Shown here: positions 18,345 through 28,044 of the stretch, piece by piece
Numbering within the stretch: position 1 is the stretch's first letter
How the letters are laid out: every line of letters begins with the position of its first letter
Assembly: GCF_008312935.1 (NCBI RefSeq)
Contig: NZ_VSZO01000009.1
Coordinates: forward strand, 62,001-126,000
Reading direction: 5' to 3'
DNA length: 64,000 nucleotides
Source of the DNA: Roseiconus lacunae
GTDB taxonomy: Bacteria > Planctomycetota > Planctomycetia > Pirellulales > Pirellulaceae
Translations under genes and position numbers: made by a program
The notes under the pieces: model-generated
Seen by the model: only the letters and a program-made list of their open reading frames with translations
What the model was told of the DNA's origin: nothing
Database searches by the model: none

Positions 18345-18692
18345 GAAAATCAGTCCGGTCCGTGCGGCGAGAATGAGTGACACAGCAGACGAAGGCACCC
18401 CACCATTCCACCAGGGTGATCCGTATCGTCACACAGCTGCGGATTGTTGTCTCGCGCACCCTAACTTCGCCAGCCCACGACTGAAAGTCGCAATCCGATT
18501 TGGTAGATTAGCGCCCGCGATTGTTCACTTCCCGAACGCACGTGACCACGCGACACGGTGGAGCCAATACGCACACTTTTGATGAGATTTTCCGGCGAAA
18601 ACACGGGTAAAAACACCAGAATCACCTTCGGCATTCGTCTTGCATACGACGATCAATGTACACATCAAGTTCCTCCGACTGTAGTTTCAAAG
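18345..18692. other. Divergent intergenic region of the NtrB/NtrC-like pair
   Basis: This is about 350 nt between divergent starts. A small hairpin CGACTGAAAGTCG lies at about 18478-18490. No -24/-12 element or extended repeat was recognised. An open frame continues upstream of the activator start to 18558, but it lacks REC-like sequence. Confidence 0.5.
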
Positions 18693-20096
18693 ATGACCGA
18701 CACGCCCATCAAACTGTTGCTTGTCGAAGACGAAGACGACATCCGTGAATCCTGTGTTCGCTGGATGGAACGCAAAGGTCACAAGGTTGATGCGGCGGCA
18801 AGCGGAGCCGACGCACTCAGTCTCTGCGAACAGAAAAATTTCGACGTTGCCGTTTTTGATATGAACATGCCGGGGATGAGCGGCATCGAATTATTACAAC
18901 GAGTGGTGCAAAAAAAGATCGAGATGGAGGTCATTATATTGACCGGCCAAGGCACCATCGAAGCGGCCGTCGCTGCGATGAAAATGGGTGCCTGCGATTT
19001 CTTGACCAAACCATGTTCATTGGGAGACTTGGAGCATCATTGCGTTTTGGCGCGTGATCGTGGAAGGCTGCGGAGAGAAAATCAACAGCTGAAAGCGATT
19101 ATCTCGCGAAGTAAGCCATCGGTTGACTTGATCGGCGACTCGCCGTCGATGTTGCAAGTTCGCAAAATGATCACGAAGGTAGCGCCCACCGATAAACCCG
19201 TCCTGATTTTGGGCGAAAGCGGCACCGGGAAAGAAGTGGTCGCCCGTGCGATCCAACAGAATAGCCCATTGGCAGACAAGCCGTTTGTCACGATCAATTG
19301 CGCGGCCCTACCGGAGCAGTTGGTCGAAAGCGAATTGTTCGGCCACCAAAAAGGATCTTTCACGGGCGCGACAGCAGACAAGCCGGGACTGTTTGAAATC
19401 GCCGATGGCGGAACCTTGTTCATCGACGAACTGGGAGAATTGCCGCTCGCGCTACAACCGAAGTTGCTTCGAGTGCTTGAAGACGGTTCGATGCGTCGAA
19501 TCGGTTCACATCGCGAGCGGATCGTGAATGTACGCATCATCGCGGCAACGAACCGCAGCTTGGCCGACGAAGTGTCTCAGGGACGTTTCCGCGAAGACCT
19601 GTACTATCGAATCAACGTCCTTTCACTGGAATTGCCGCCACTGCGTGATCGTCCCGGCGACATCGATCGACTGATCGACTATCACTTGCCGGTCCCCTGG
19701 CACATCGACGACGCCGCACGCGAAGCCTTGAACCGCTATTACTGGCCGGGAAACATTCGTCAGTTGATCAATGTGATTCAACGGGCGACGATCCTTGCCG
19801 ACGGAAACGATATCACTCCAGACGACTTACCATCGGAAGTCGTCCGCGTACTCGACGGCGCCGATCATTCTTCGCCTCCAACGAGTCCGAACGCTACGGC
19901 GCCGATCGAATTACCCAGTTCTCTAAAACTTGACGATGTCGCCAAGCACCATGTGCTTCGTGTGCTGGAACTCGAAAACGGTAACAAAGCCAAAACGGCT
20001 CGCGTACTGGGAATTCACCGTCGAAAGCTGTACCGATTGCTCGAACGCTTTGCTAACCTCGAAGCGGAACGGGCCACGCCAGCGATCGAGTCTTAG
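18693..20096 (+). CDS. NtrC-family sigma-54-dependent response regulator
   Basis: 467 aa from ATG 18693. A REC domain (about 6-120) has phospho-acceptor DMNMPGMSG, T in ILTGQGT and K in LTKPCS. The AAA+ domain has Walker A GESGTGKE and Walker B GGTLFIDELGELP. The sigma-54 contact loop reads GSFTGA rather than the canonical GAFTGA. The C-terminal Fis-type helix-turn-helix ends in KTARVLGIHRRKLYRLLERF. It should activate sigma-54 RNA polymerase at -24/-12 promoters when phosphorylated. Targets are not adjacent, but -24/-12-like sites occur at 35.8-37.4 kb in this window. Confidence 0.94.
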   Translation: MTDTPIKLLLVEDEDDIRESCVRWMERKGHKVDAAASGADALSLCEQKNFDVAVFDMNMPGMSGIELLQRVVQKKIEMEVIILTGQGTIEAAVAAMKMGACDFLTKPCSLGDLEHHCVLARDRGRLRRENQQLKAIISRSKPSVDLIGDSPSMLQVRKMITKVAPTDKPVLILGESGTGKEVVARAIQQNSPLADKPFVTINCAALPEQLVESELFGHQKGSFTGATADKPGLFEIADGGTLFIDELGELPLALQPKLLRVLEDGSMRRIGSHRERIVNVRIIAATNRSLADEVSQGRFREDLYYRINVLSLELPPLRDRPGDIDRLIDYHLPVPWHIDDAAREALNRYYWPGNIRQLINVIQRATILADGNDITPDDLPSEVVRVLDGADHSSPPTSPNATAPIELPSSLKLDDVAKHHVLRVLELENGNKAKTARVLGIHRRKLYRLLERFANLEAERATPAIES

Positions 20097-20125
20097 AAAG
20101 CAGCATTTGGGATCGGCTGTGGTTC

Positions 20126-20146
20126 ATCAGCCGATAGGCGTCCGTC
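20126..20146. repeat. Partial arm of the dispersed palindromic repeat
   Basis: A single arm ATCAGCCGATAGGCGTCCG lies between the activator gene and the convergent TerB-like gene. It matches the ATCAGCCGATAGGCGTTAGC form of the family at 48 kb, with a divergent end. Confidence 0.5.
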
Positions 20147-20190
20147 GCGATGGTTGCGACACAATTACGGCAAGAGCCATGCCGTGGCAA

Positions 20191-20796
20191 TCAATCGGAA
20201 GCGTCGACGCGGACGATCGGTTCCGTTCGAGGTGGCAATGTTTCTCTAATCGCGTTGAGGATCTTCTGCTCGGCATTAGACGTCTTTCCGATGCCAAGCA
20301 CACCTCCGGAAGCTTCCGCAACGACACGTGCGTTGTTCTCTAGTTTGGATGCCAACGTGTCAGCGGTTTCCGCGGGCAGCGTTTGATGTAGTCGGCTCGC
20401 GTATTCCTTCCATGTCTCCCAGAGTTCACGCGGGGGTCGCGTCCCGAGCCACTGCTTCAGCAGCATAAAAGCGAGCGGATTGTCGGAAACGCCACGAGTG
20501 AGCGCGGCGCTCATCACCGTCTGCCGTTCGCCGCTGGTGACGCTGCCGTCGGCCCATGCGACAAATACCAGCGGTGTCAGCGTAAACGCAGCGATGGTGC
20601 TGGCATTGATATCAAGATCCAACATGTGGTCAAGCAACTCGGTATCGTCGATCGCGGCGACATCGGACAATTCCTTTGTCATCTGCTCACGCTGTGATTT
20701 TTCACGCATCTTTTGCAATAAGGTTTCGTCGATGTGACGAAAATAAAGATCCTCCAATGCGTGACCTCGCTGATGGATAGCATCGGTCGTGTTCAT
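20191..20796 (-). CDS. TerB-like helical protein
   Basis: 201 aa from ATG 20796. All-helical. The central part has the TerB-type pattern of acidic, metal-binding-like loops between helices (FVAWADGSVTSGERQTVMSA about 73-92). The N-terminal segment starts HALEDLYFRHIDETLLQKM. TerB proteins occur near membranes and are linked to tellurite or general stress, but their biochemical role is unsettled. Another TerB-like gene lies at 42251-42622. The gene is convergent with the NtrC-type regulator. Confidence 0.7.
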   Translation of the reverse strand: MNTTDAIHQRGHALEDLYFRHIDETLLQKMREKSQREQMTKELSDVAAIDDTELLDHMLDLDINASTIAAFTLTPLVFVAWADGSVTSGERQTVMSAALTRGVSDNPLAFMLLKQWLGTRPPRELWETWKEYASRLHQTLPAETADTLASKLENNARVVAEASGGVLGIGKTSNAEQKILNAIRETLPPRTEPIVRVDASD

Positions 20797-21329
20797 CGTT
20801 GGCCTATCGTTGGGAAGGAAGGTGAAGTGCGGTATCAAATTACGTCGGTGATGTTTGGTCCGTCCCGGAGCCCAGATGGTTTTAGCCTTCGCCACGGCTC
20901 TCCCTTGACGTCTGAGCGGAACGCCCAGAGATTGACCAAGCCCCCAGCTAGAGCAGCAAGTGAAATGCCGATTGCTAGCCGATCATGTGATGCGTCGTCG
21001 GCTGCCATGCCGAGATCAGTTGCCTGTTTGCAAGAATCGACGACGGAAAGCCTTACGGGCTTCGTGATTAAGCGACACGACGATCGAAGGCATCGCGCGA
21101 AGCACGCCTCGCCGGGGCAGAAAAAGAAAAATTTTGCGTGACGACCGCCCCATGTCTCACCACCGTTTCCCGAGACAATTCGCACAAACTGCCGTGACGC
21201 TGCGTCACCAAGTGGGCGATGGGGCACGGCAACGAATACAAGCGAACTCAGACGCGACCGGAGTGTTTGGAGGATTTCAGCTACACTAGCGGGCTGCCTG
21301 CACTGTTTTTTCTAGATGCGATTGTTGAA
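20797..21329. other. Gap upstream of the large cytochrome protein
   Basis: This is 533 nt between divergent genes. A weak candidate small membrane frame lies on the minus strand (20835-21008). The rest shows no repeat, promoter or structured element that I can recognise. Overlapping frames on both strands in this gap look random. Confidence 0.5.
20835..21008 (-). CDS. Possible small membrane protein (57 aa)
   Basis: The frame starts at ATG 21008 with MAADDASHDR, then a hydrophobic stretch LAIGISLAALAGGLVNLWAF (about 11-30) and a basic tail. The membrane-like pattern is the only support. The frame stays open further upstream without coding character, no Shine-Dalgarno site is seen, and no family is recognised. 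If real, it would be cotranscribed with the TerB-like gene that starts 38 nt downstream. Confidence 0.25.
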   Translation of the reverse strand: MAADDASHDRLAIGISLAALAGGLVNLWAFRSDVKGEPWRRLKPSGLRDGPNITDVI

Positions 21330-24300
21330 ATGAAACGCCCATCAAATTGGCTCTTTCCGCTGACCGTCCTCCTAGGTATTTCCACCGCGCTGAATGGTAC
21401 GTCACAAGCGACCGCTGCCGAAAAAGCGGAGCGGTTGGCATTCTTCGAAAACCACGTCCGTCCTCTGCTGGCAAAGCATTGCTTTGATTGTCACAACGCC
21501 GAAAAACAAGAAGGCGGGTTGCGACTGGACGTGCGTGAGAATCTGTTGCGTGGCGGTGATAGTGGTCCCAGCCTGGTCATCGGAAAACCGGAGCAGAGTT
21601 TGCTGATCGAAGCGGTTCGGCACGAAGGATTGGAGATGCCTCCGGAAAAGCCGTTGGCCGACGAGGACATTGCCAAACTGGTCCGCTGGATCCGTGACGG
21701 AGCCAATTGGCCCGACGATCAAGTCGCATCGAAGCCATCTTTAGGCGACCAGGAAGCAATTCGCTCGGCCGCGGACCAGCACTGGGCATTTCGCCCGATC
21801 GAGAAGCCACCGATGCCGATGGTGAGCGATCCGGATTGGGGTTCGCAGCCGATTGATCGATTGATACTCGCCAAACTCGACGAAAATCAACTCCGCCCCT
21901 CGGCACAAACCAATCGGCCAACGCTGATTCGTCGAGCCTTCCACGACTTGATCGGCCTTCCTCCGACGCCGGCTGTCATCGACGCGGTGTTCGGGCAGTC
22001 GAATCTTCGAGGTATGAACTATCGTCAGATCATCGACGGACTGCTCGCCAGTCAACATTATGGCGAGCGGATGGCAAGGCACTGGATGGATGTCGCACGT
22101 TATGCCGACACTCGCGACTTTCTCGCCGCCGCCGATCTGCGTTATCCATTTGCGTTCACTTACCGGGACTGGTTGATCCATGCATTCAACGAAGACGTGC
22201 GGTTTGACGATTTCGTCAGGTTGCAACTCGCGGCAGATCATTTGACCGATCAACCCGACGATCCCAATCTGGCCGCGTTAGGATTCTTGTCTGTCGGCCC
22301 CCTGTTTCGCAACAACGTCCCCGAACGGGTTGCCGATCGAATCGATGTGGTGACCCGAGGATTGATGGGGATGACCGGGTCTTGTGCTCGTTGTCATGAC
22401 CACAAGTACGATCCGATTTCGATTGAAGATTACTATTCGCTTTACGGAATCTTCCGTGACAGCCAGCGTCCGGACACGCTGCCTACCATCGAAAGCCCGC
22501 TGGGTAACGAAGTGCCTGAAGCGTTGGCGAACGACTTTTCGATCAAATTGCAAACCGAAAAGGACAAGCTTGCCGCTTACGAGGCGGAATTGGCCAATAC
22601 GGCAATGAAAGCGTTCGCCGAAAACGCTTCGGACTATCTGATCGGCTATGTCGAACTGAACATCGACAAGACGGAGACCACGCGAGGACTGAAGACGAAG
22701 CGAAAATTGGAAGAGACGGCGCTCACACCGATTGCTCGAAATCTGGATGCCTTTCGGCGTGAAGCGGCCAATCGTGACCACCCCATCCTCGGGCCGATCG
22801 CGGATTTGATTGCCGTACCGGACCAGTCCTTTCAGGGACGACGAACCAAGTACATCCGAACCCACCCAAACTTGTACCCGACCATTCGCGAAGCGGTTGA
22901 ACAATCATCAACGCGGATGGAACTGGCCGAACGAATCGGTGCCGTTTTGGAGGCTGCCGCGACAGAGCCCGACGGTAGTCCCGTCGGTGATTTCGTCGTC
23001 GCGCAGACGAGCGGACCATTTTTCATCACCCCACAGGCCGCGTCGCAAGCCTCGCGTTTGCTGGGCAAAGGCCGACAAGCCTTACTTAAATTTCAGCGTG
23101 CCATCGCCGATGTCGAAGCGACTCACCCAGGCGCACCCGACAAGGCAATGGTGGTTCGCGACGCGGAAAAGCTCGCTCCGACGTTTGTCATGTTTCGAGG
23201 CGAACCGTCGCGACGCGGCCCCAAAGTCGAACGGCGTTTCCTGTCCTACTTCGCCGGTGACAATGCCCCCTTTGAAAACGGCAGCGGCCGTCTGGAGTTG
23301 GCCGAACACATCGTGTCGCCGGACAATCCACTGACCGCACGTGTGATCGTTAATCGCGTTTGGCGGATGCATTTTGGACAGGGCTTGGTCGACGATGCCG
23401 GTGACTTTGGATTGCGTAGCGACGCTCCAGTGCAAGGTCCACTGCTCGATTTCCTTGCCGCTTCGTTAATGGAGCATGACTGGTCAATTAAGTGGTTGCA
23501 TCGGACAATCATGATGTCCAAAACGTATCGACAATCCTCATCGGCGATGAACCCGCCAGTACGTGATGACGGAATCGGGGCGGACGAAATCGATTCGACA
23601 AACAGATTGCTCTGGCGACAAAACCGTCGTCGCCTAGATTTTGAATCGATGAGAGATTCGATGCTAGCCGTTGCCGGAACGGTGGATTTAAAGATCGGCG
23701 GCCGATCGGTGGAACTTTCCCAAACACCTCATCCGGTCCGGCGAACGTTGTATGCCTACGTCGACCGCGTCGACCCAAATCCCCTGTTCGCGACCTTTGA
23801 CGTCCCGTCTCCCGACGTGTCTTCGGCGCAGCGAACCGAGACTCTAGTGCCCCAACAAGCGCTTTTTGCGATGAATAACCCCTTCGTTACCGAACAGGCA
23901 CGGGCGATGACTGGGTCGAGCGAGTTTCTGGCGGCGGTTGACGATGAATCGAGAATCCAAGCCTTGTTTCAAATGTCGCATCAACGTGCCCCTCGCCCCA
24001 ATGAAATGGCAATGCTGAAACGGTTCGTTAACGAAGCGGAAACGCTCACGCCACAAACGGGACCGATTTGGAGCTATGGATACGGACCCGTAAAAACCGA
24101 ATCGGACGAAGATGATGGTTTCATTTCGCTGTCTCACTTTGACGGTAAACGCTACACCTACGAACCCAAGTTCCCTTCACCAGACAAAGGGTTTGTGATG
24201 CTGTCCAAGACCGGCGGTCATCCCGGAAAATCCTCGAAGACATGTAGCATTTTGAGGTTCACGGCCCCCGAGGCAATGACGGTACGAATAGCTGGCACAC

Positions 24301-24653
24301 TGCAACGAAGTAGCGACCGTGGTGATGGCATTGCCGCCCAAGTGCGTCTCGGCAATGCCGTGGTGTTCGCAACAACCACCCAGGACGACGAACCAATAAA
24401 AACGGTTGCCGGCTATCACCAAGTCGACGCGGGTGAGCACGTCGACTTTGTTGTCGATCCGATCAAGACCTCCACATCGGACGGTTATCGGTGGACGGTG
24501 CTCGTAGAAAAACGCAGTGACGATCGGAAAGACATCCTGCACTCGTGGCATTCGGCTCGCGACTTCGGCGGCCCCCCACCTCCGGCGATGACACCGTGGG
24601 AACAAACCGCGCAAGCCTTATTGATGACCAATGAATTTTTGTTCGTCGATTAG
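21330..24653 (+). CDS. Planctomycete cytochrome C + DUF1549/DUF1553 protein with inserted domain
   Basis: 1107 aa from ATG 21330, with a signal peptide (about 5-28). Domain order: planctomycete cytochrome C (heme motif HCFDCHN, about 51-57, and later EGLEMPPEKPLADEDIAKLV), DUF1549 (about 160-370, with a second CxxCH in CARCHDHKYDP) and DUF1553 (from about 660, RVIVNRVWRMHFGQGLVDD). A segment of about 160 residues (about 920-1080, strand-rich, LRFTAPEAMTVRIAGTLQRS) interrupts DUF1553 just before its canonical end WEQTAQALLMTNEFLFVD. It resembles a carbohydrate-binding beta-sandwich. The likely role is periplasmic redox chemistry in polysaccharide breakdown (inference). Confidence 0.92.
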   Translation: MKRPSNWLFPLTVLLGISTALNGTSQATAAEKAERLAFFENHVRPLLAKHCFDCHNAEKQEGGLRLDVRENLLRGGDSGPSLVIGKPEQSLLIEAVRHEGLEMPPEKPLADEDIAKLVRWIRDGANWPDDQVASKPSLGDQEAIRSAADQHWAFRPIEKPPMPMVSDPDWGSQPIDRLILAKLDENQLRPSAQTNRPTLIRRAFHDLIGLPPTPAVIDAVFGQSNLRGMNYRQIIDGLLASQHYGERMARHWMDVARYADTRDFLAAADLRYPFAFTYRDWLIHAFNEDVRFDDFVRLQLAADHLTDQPDDPNLAALGFLSVGPLFRNNVPERVADRIDVVTRGLMGMTGSCARCHDHKYDPISIEDYYSLYGIFRDSQRPDTLPTIESPLGNEVPEALANDFSIKLQTEKDKLAAYEAELANTAMKAFAENASDYLIGYVELNIDKTETTRGLKTKRKLEETALTPIARNLDAFRREAANRDHPILGPIADLIAVPDQSFQGRRTKYIRTHPNLYPTIREAVEQSSTRMELAERIGAVLEAAATEPDGSPVGDFVVAQTSGPFFITPQAASQASRLLGKGRQALLKFQRAIADVEATHPGAPDKAMVVRDAEKLAPTFVMFRGEPSRRGPKVERRFLSYFAGDNAPFENGSGRLELAEHIVSPDNPLTARVIVNRVWRMHFGQGLVDDAGDFGLRSDAPVQGPLLDFLAASLMEHDWSIKWLHRTIMMSKTYRQSSSAMNPPVRDDGIGADEIDSTNRLLWRQNRRRLDFESMRDSMLAVAGTVDLKIGGRSVELSQTPHPVRRTLYAYVDRVDPNPLFATFDVPSPDVSSAQRTETLVPQQALFAMNNPFVTEQARAMTGSSEFLAAVDDESRIQALFQMSHQRAPRPNEMAMLKRFVNEAETLTPQTGPIWSYGYGPVKTESDEDDGFISLSHFDGKRYTYEPKFPSPDKGFVMLSKTGGHPGKSSKTCSILRFTAPEAMTVRIAGTLQRSSDRGDGIAAQVRLGNAVVFATTTQDDEPIKTVAGYHQVDAGEHVDFVVDPIKTSTSDGYRWTVLVEKRSDDRKDILHSWHSARDFGGPPPPAMTPWEQTAQALLMTNEFLFVD

Positions 24654-24687
24654 TGCTTCGTTCCATTTGAAAATACGGGTTGGACTC

Positions 24688-24752
24688 ATCAGCCTACAGG
24701 CGTTAGCCCCGGTGATTACACGGAAACCGTGGCGAACGCCATGCGGCTGATC
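24688..24752. repeat. Dispersed palindromic intergenic repeat, copy 4 (full palindrome)
   Basis: The arm ATCAGCCTACAGGCGTTAGC, a spacer of about 17 nt including GGTGATTACACGG, and the inverted arm AACCGTGGCGAACGCCATGC plus GGCTGAT together form one complete element. It lies in the gap between two same-strand genes. Confidence 0.75.
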
Positions 24753-24948
24753 CTAAAATTGAGATCCGCCTCACGCCCCTCGCAACGCTTGACCAACCGT
24801 CAAGACCGTCAGGATCGCCACACTCTCGTTGATTTTCCGCATCATCCGAGGTTGCCTTTTCGCATCATGCCCCCAATGAGCGTGCTACGTTTCCTCGGAC
24901 GAGGTCTACAAGTACTGCGGGCCGCGTTCGGAAGATTTCCAATGTCCT

Positions 24949-27852
24949 GTGATACCTTGGCAAGCGACCATCGTGCGAGCGAAACGGCCACATTCAGCGA
25001 TCCTCATCGGCAACGTTGCGAACGATTCGCATCGTCCGCGATCGATTGCTGCGCCGTCGATGATCGCTTGGCTGGGTGTGATCAGCATGGTGGTTTTGAT
25101 CATCTCCCACAGCGGTTGCTCGCGATTACGCTTGCCGGCGGTGGACCCGACAGGGCGGCGAATCTTTAACCCGCTTCCGGCGACAACCGAATTGGCGTTG
25201 CCCGGATCTGGCGGTGAATGCAAACTCGGCAATTGTCTGAAACGACTTGGCGATCCACTGAACTTGCAGCCCTTCAGAATTCCCGAACCGGCGTTCACCG
25301 AGCCGGAGACGCCACCGACCTGTTTGACGCCACAACCGGCCGAGCAAGCACCGGCGATGATCGGTGCGCCGATCGGTGGTTGCAACACGGAACCTCGTGT
25401 CCCTGGCCCCACGTGTCCGGGCGATTGCTTGAATGGTCCTCCAGCCGTATTGATCGGAAACGAAACCGGTGCCCCGCGCCATGGCTGCTTACCCAAGCGT
25501 GGCAAGAAGGGTTGCATCCTGCTATCGCCACAAAAGATCGTCGCGCCGGTCGGCGGTGAAGTAGTCTTGTTGTCTGGAATCTGTGGCGACGGCGGCTACT
25601 TGCAAATGGGCGAACCATTGGAATGGATGTTGACGCCGGATAGCGTCGGAACATTTATCCAAGTTGGCGACGACGATCCCGGCTTGGTGCATAAGCTCGC
25701 GCGGATCAAGAAGGCCGAAAAACAAGATCCGTCCTATGCCCATGGAGTCACTAGCACTAAACGCCTCAAAATCACGCGGGGCAACTTGAACCCGAACGAC
25801 GACATTCAACTGGAAAAAGGCCAAACGTGGATCAGCATCAGCAGTCCTAGCGAAGGCACCAGCCATGTGACGGTTTTGGCGCCCGAAAGCGATTGCTGGG
25901 ATCAACGTAAAGCGACGGCGACGATCTACTGGGTCGACGCCTCCGTTCAGTTTCCTAAGAATGAAATTCTTCCTGCCGGACAACCGGTCACGCTGACCAC
26001 GCGCGTCACGCGAACCGAAGGTGCGTTGCCGGCCCGTGGCTGGAAAGTGATCTACAAGTCGCTACATCCCGAACTGGGGTTGTTCCAAAGCGAAGCCGGC
26101 GGAACGGCCAAAGCCGAGGTGATCGTGGATAGTAACGGCAATGCGCCCATCCAATTGGTTCCTGTTCCTGGTACCTCCGGGACCGCGACAATCGAGATGA
26201 CGGTGGTTAGGCCCGGCGGTGAAACCGATAACATGCCACCGCTCGATTTGTTCAGAGGCCACACGTTCGTGACGTGGAGCTCGCCACAATTGACGATGGA
26301 ATCGGTTGGTCCCGAGGTCGCTTCCTTTCGATCGCCGTTTAAAGTCGTTACGCGGGTTTCCAATCCCGGTGACCAGTCGGCTCAAGACGTGACCGTTGTT
26401 TTGACGTTGCCCCCTGGGGTGCAGGCTCAAGACTTGGAATCCGATTTCGTACAAAATCTTCCCAACCAGTTAGTCTGGAATATCGGAGACCTGCCCCCCG
26501 GACAATTTATCGATTTGACCGCCGACGTGGTCACTGACAACTCGATGGTGCTGGGATTCGAAGCTCGTGCGAGCGGCGGCTTGTTCGCATCTAGTTCGGT
26601 CTCGGTCAACGTTTACCGTCCATCGATCGCACTGACGGTGACACCTCGAGAAGGTAACCACATCGCCGGGCAACCGGTGGAATTCGAGATCGATGTGACC
26701 AATACCGGTGGCCGCCCGTTGGAGAATGTCCAGTTGTTCGCCGAGGGAGACGGCGAGATGATCCATCAAGAGAGCAACCAAACTCGCGTGCGATTGCCGA
26801 AGTCCGACGGTCCACTTCAAGCCGGGGATACCTGGAGTGATGCGTTGGTCGCGTTTGTTCCATTAGGTTCGGGACGCCGTTGTATCAAGGTCGAAGTGAC
26901 AGCCGACGGAGGCCAACGCGCCGAAGCAGAATCATGTGTCGTTGTGATTAACCAACCGGTCGCGACGCCATCGGTCAGCGTCACACTTGCCGGGCGATCA
27001 CGGATGTCTGTGGGAGGCCAGGAACTGTTTCGCGCCGTTGTGAGTAACGACGGGCAAATCCCGCTCGAGAATGTTCAAGTCTCGTTGGCCTATGATCCGC
27101 AAGTCATGCCAATCGCAGCGACCGAAGCGTTCTTGGATAGTCAGCAAACGACCGGCCAGTTCCGCCTGCAGTGGACGATCCCGCGTCTTGATCCTCAAAC
27201 CAGTCAGACATTGGAAACTCAGCTCCGTGCCCTTGCCACCAATCCTCGCAGCAGTCTGGTACTGACGGCGGTCAGCCAGCAAGGTGCTCGCGCGAGCGAA
27301 CGGCTAGAATTCCAAATCCTAGCCGGCGCGGTCGAACAGCCGGCGCCCCAGCCCAGTCGTCCAAACCTGCCTCCGGCTCAGCCACCACCGACGATTCCCG
27401 ACCCGTCAACGCGACCGGCCCCCACACAGCCGTCCGCTCCCGTGCAACCCAGCCAACCCCGGCCCGAACCGGAAGCGTTAGGACTGATCCTTACCGGCCC
27501 ACAAACCCGAGTGATCGTGAACCAACCGATCCGGTACGAATTGCGAGTGACAAACCCGTCGATCCAGCCGGATTCAAATGTCTTGGTCCGCTTCAATTTG
27601 CCCGATGCCGTCAAAGTGCGTCGGATCGTTGAACGGATCAACCCTCTCAACGAAGCGGCAACGCTAAGTGAAAACGGGAATTACGCGTACATCGAAATCC
27701 GCACGCTCCGCGGAGGCGAAACGTTGGTTTACGACATTGTTCTGGAATCCAATCGCCCGCAGCGATTCTCAATCTCGGCAGAAGCGGTTAGCGCAAACAA
27801 GACTAGCGGTGCGCGGTCGACCGTCCAAACCGAAGTTGTGCCGCAGCCGTAA
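24949..27852 (+). CDS. Large Cys-rich surface lipoprotein with CARDB/DUF11-like repeats
   Basis: 967 aa from GTG 24949; ATG 25060 is an alternative that would leave the signal peptide without a basic n-region. The signal span VISMVVLIISHSGC ends in a lipobox with Cys57. Residues of about 85-200 hold about ten further Cys (GGECKLGNC, PTCPGDC, KKGCILL). Then come Ig-like beta modules with the DUF11/CARDB pattern: SPFKVVTRVSNPGDQSAQDV, VEFEIDVTNTGGRPLENVQL, ELFRAVVSNDGQIPLENVQV and IRYELRVTNPSIQPDSNVLV. A Pro-rich linker (about 800-845) precedes the last module. It is probably an extended cell-surface or envelope adhesion or structural protein. Confidence 0.85.
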   Translation: MIPWQATIVRAKRPHSAILIGNVANDSHRPRSIAAPSMIAWLGVISMVVLIISHSGCSRLRLPAVDPTGRRIFNPLPATTELALPGSGGECKLGNCLKRLGDPLNLQPFRIPEPAFTEPETPPTCLTPQPAEQAPAMIGAPIGGCNTEPRVPGPTCPGDCLNGPPAVLIGNETGAPRHGCLPKRGKKGCILLSPQKIVAPVGGEVVLLSGICGDGGYLQMGEPLEWMLTPDSVGTFIQVGDDDPGLVHKLARIKKAEKQDPSYAHGVTSTKRLKITRGNLNPNDDIQLEKGQTWISISSPSEGTSHVTVLAPESDCWDQRKATATIYWVDASVQFPKNEILPAGQPVTLTTRVTRTEGALPARGWKVIYKSLHPELGLFQSEAGGTAKAEVIVDSNGNAPIQLVPVPGTSGTATIEMTVVRPGGETDNMPPLDLFRGHTFVTWSSPQLTMESVGPEVASFRSPFKVVTRVSNPGDQSAQDVTVVLTLPPGVQAQDLESDFVQNLPNQLVWNIGDLPPGQFIDLTADVVTDNSMVLGFEARASGGLFASSSVSVNVYRPSIALTVTPREGNHIAGQPVEFEIDVTNTGGRPLENVQLFAEGDGEMIHQESNQTRVRLPKSDGPLQAGDTWSDALVAFVPLGSGRRCIKVEVTADGGQRAEAESCVVVINQPVATPSVSVTLAGRSRMSVGGQELFRAVVSNDGQIPLENVQVSLAYDPQVMPIAATEAFLDSQQTTGQFRLQWTIPRLDPQTSQTLETQLRALATNPRSSLVLTAVSQQGARASERLEFQILAGAVEQPAPQPSRPNLPPAQPPPTIPDPSTRPAPTQPSAPVQPSQPRPEPEALGLILTGPQTRVIVNQPIRYELRVTNPSIQPDSNVLVRFNLPDAVKVRRIVERINPLNEAATLSENGNYAYIEIRTLRGGETLVYDIVLESNRPQRFSISAEAVSANKTSGARSTVQTEVVPQP

Positions 27853-28044
27853 CGCACACCACGAAATTCTTCGTTGATTGCCGAAAGCCTGCTACAATTT
27901 GGGGGTCCCCCATCACCGGAGTGCTCAAACAACGCCGGATCAAGGTCCACCGACCGGATCGGACGATCTACCGGTATTGAGATTCGACAGGCCAATCGCT
28001 TCGTCGAGCATGACTGGGCAACCTGAACCGGCAAGGAGAACATC

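Noticed and set aside
20734-21141. 135-codon plus frame in the gap before the cytochrome gene
   Set aside because: Antisense to the TerB-like start, no ribosome site, no recognisable motif.
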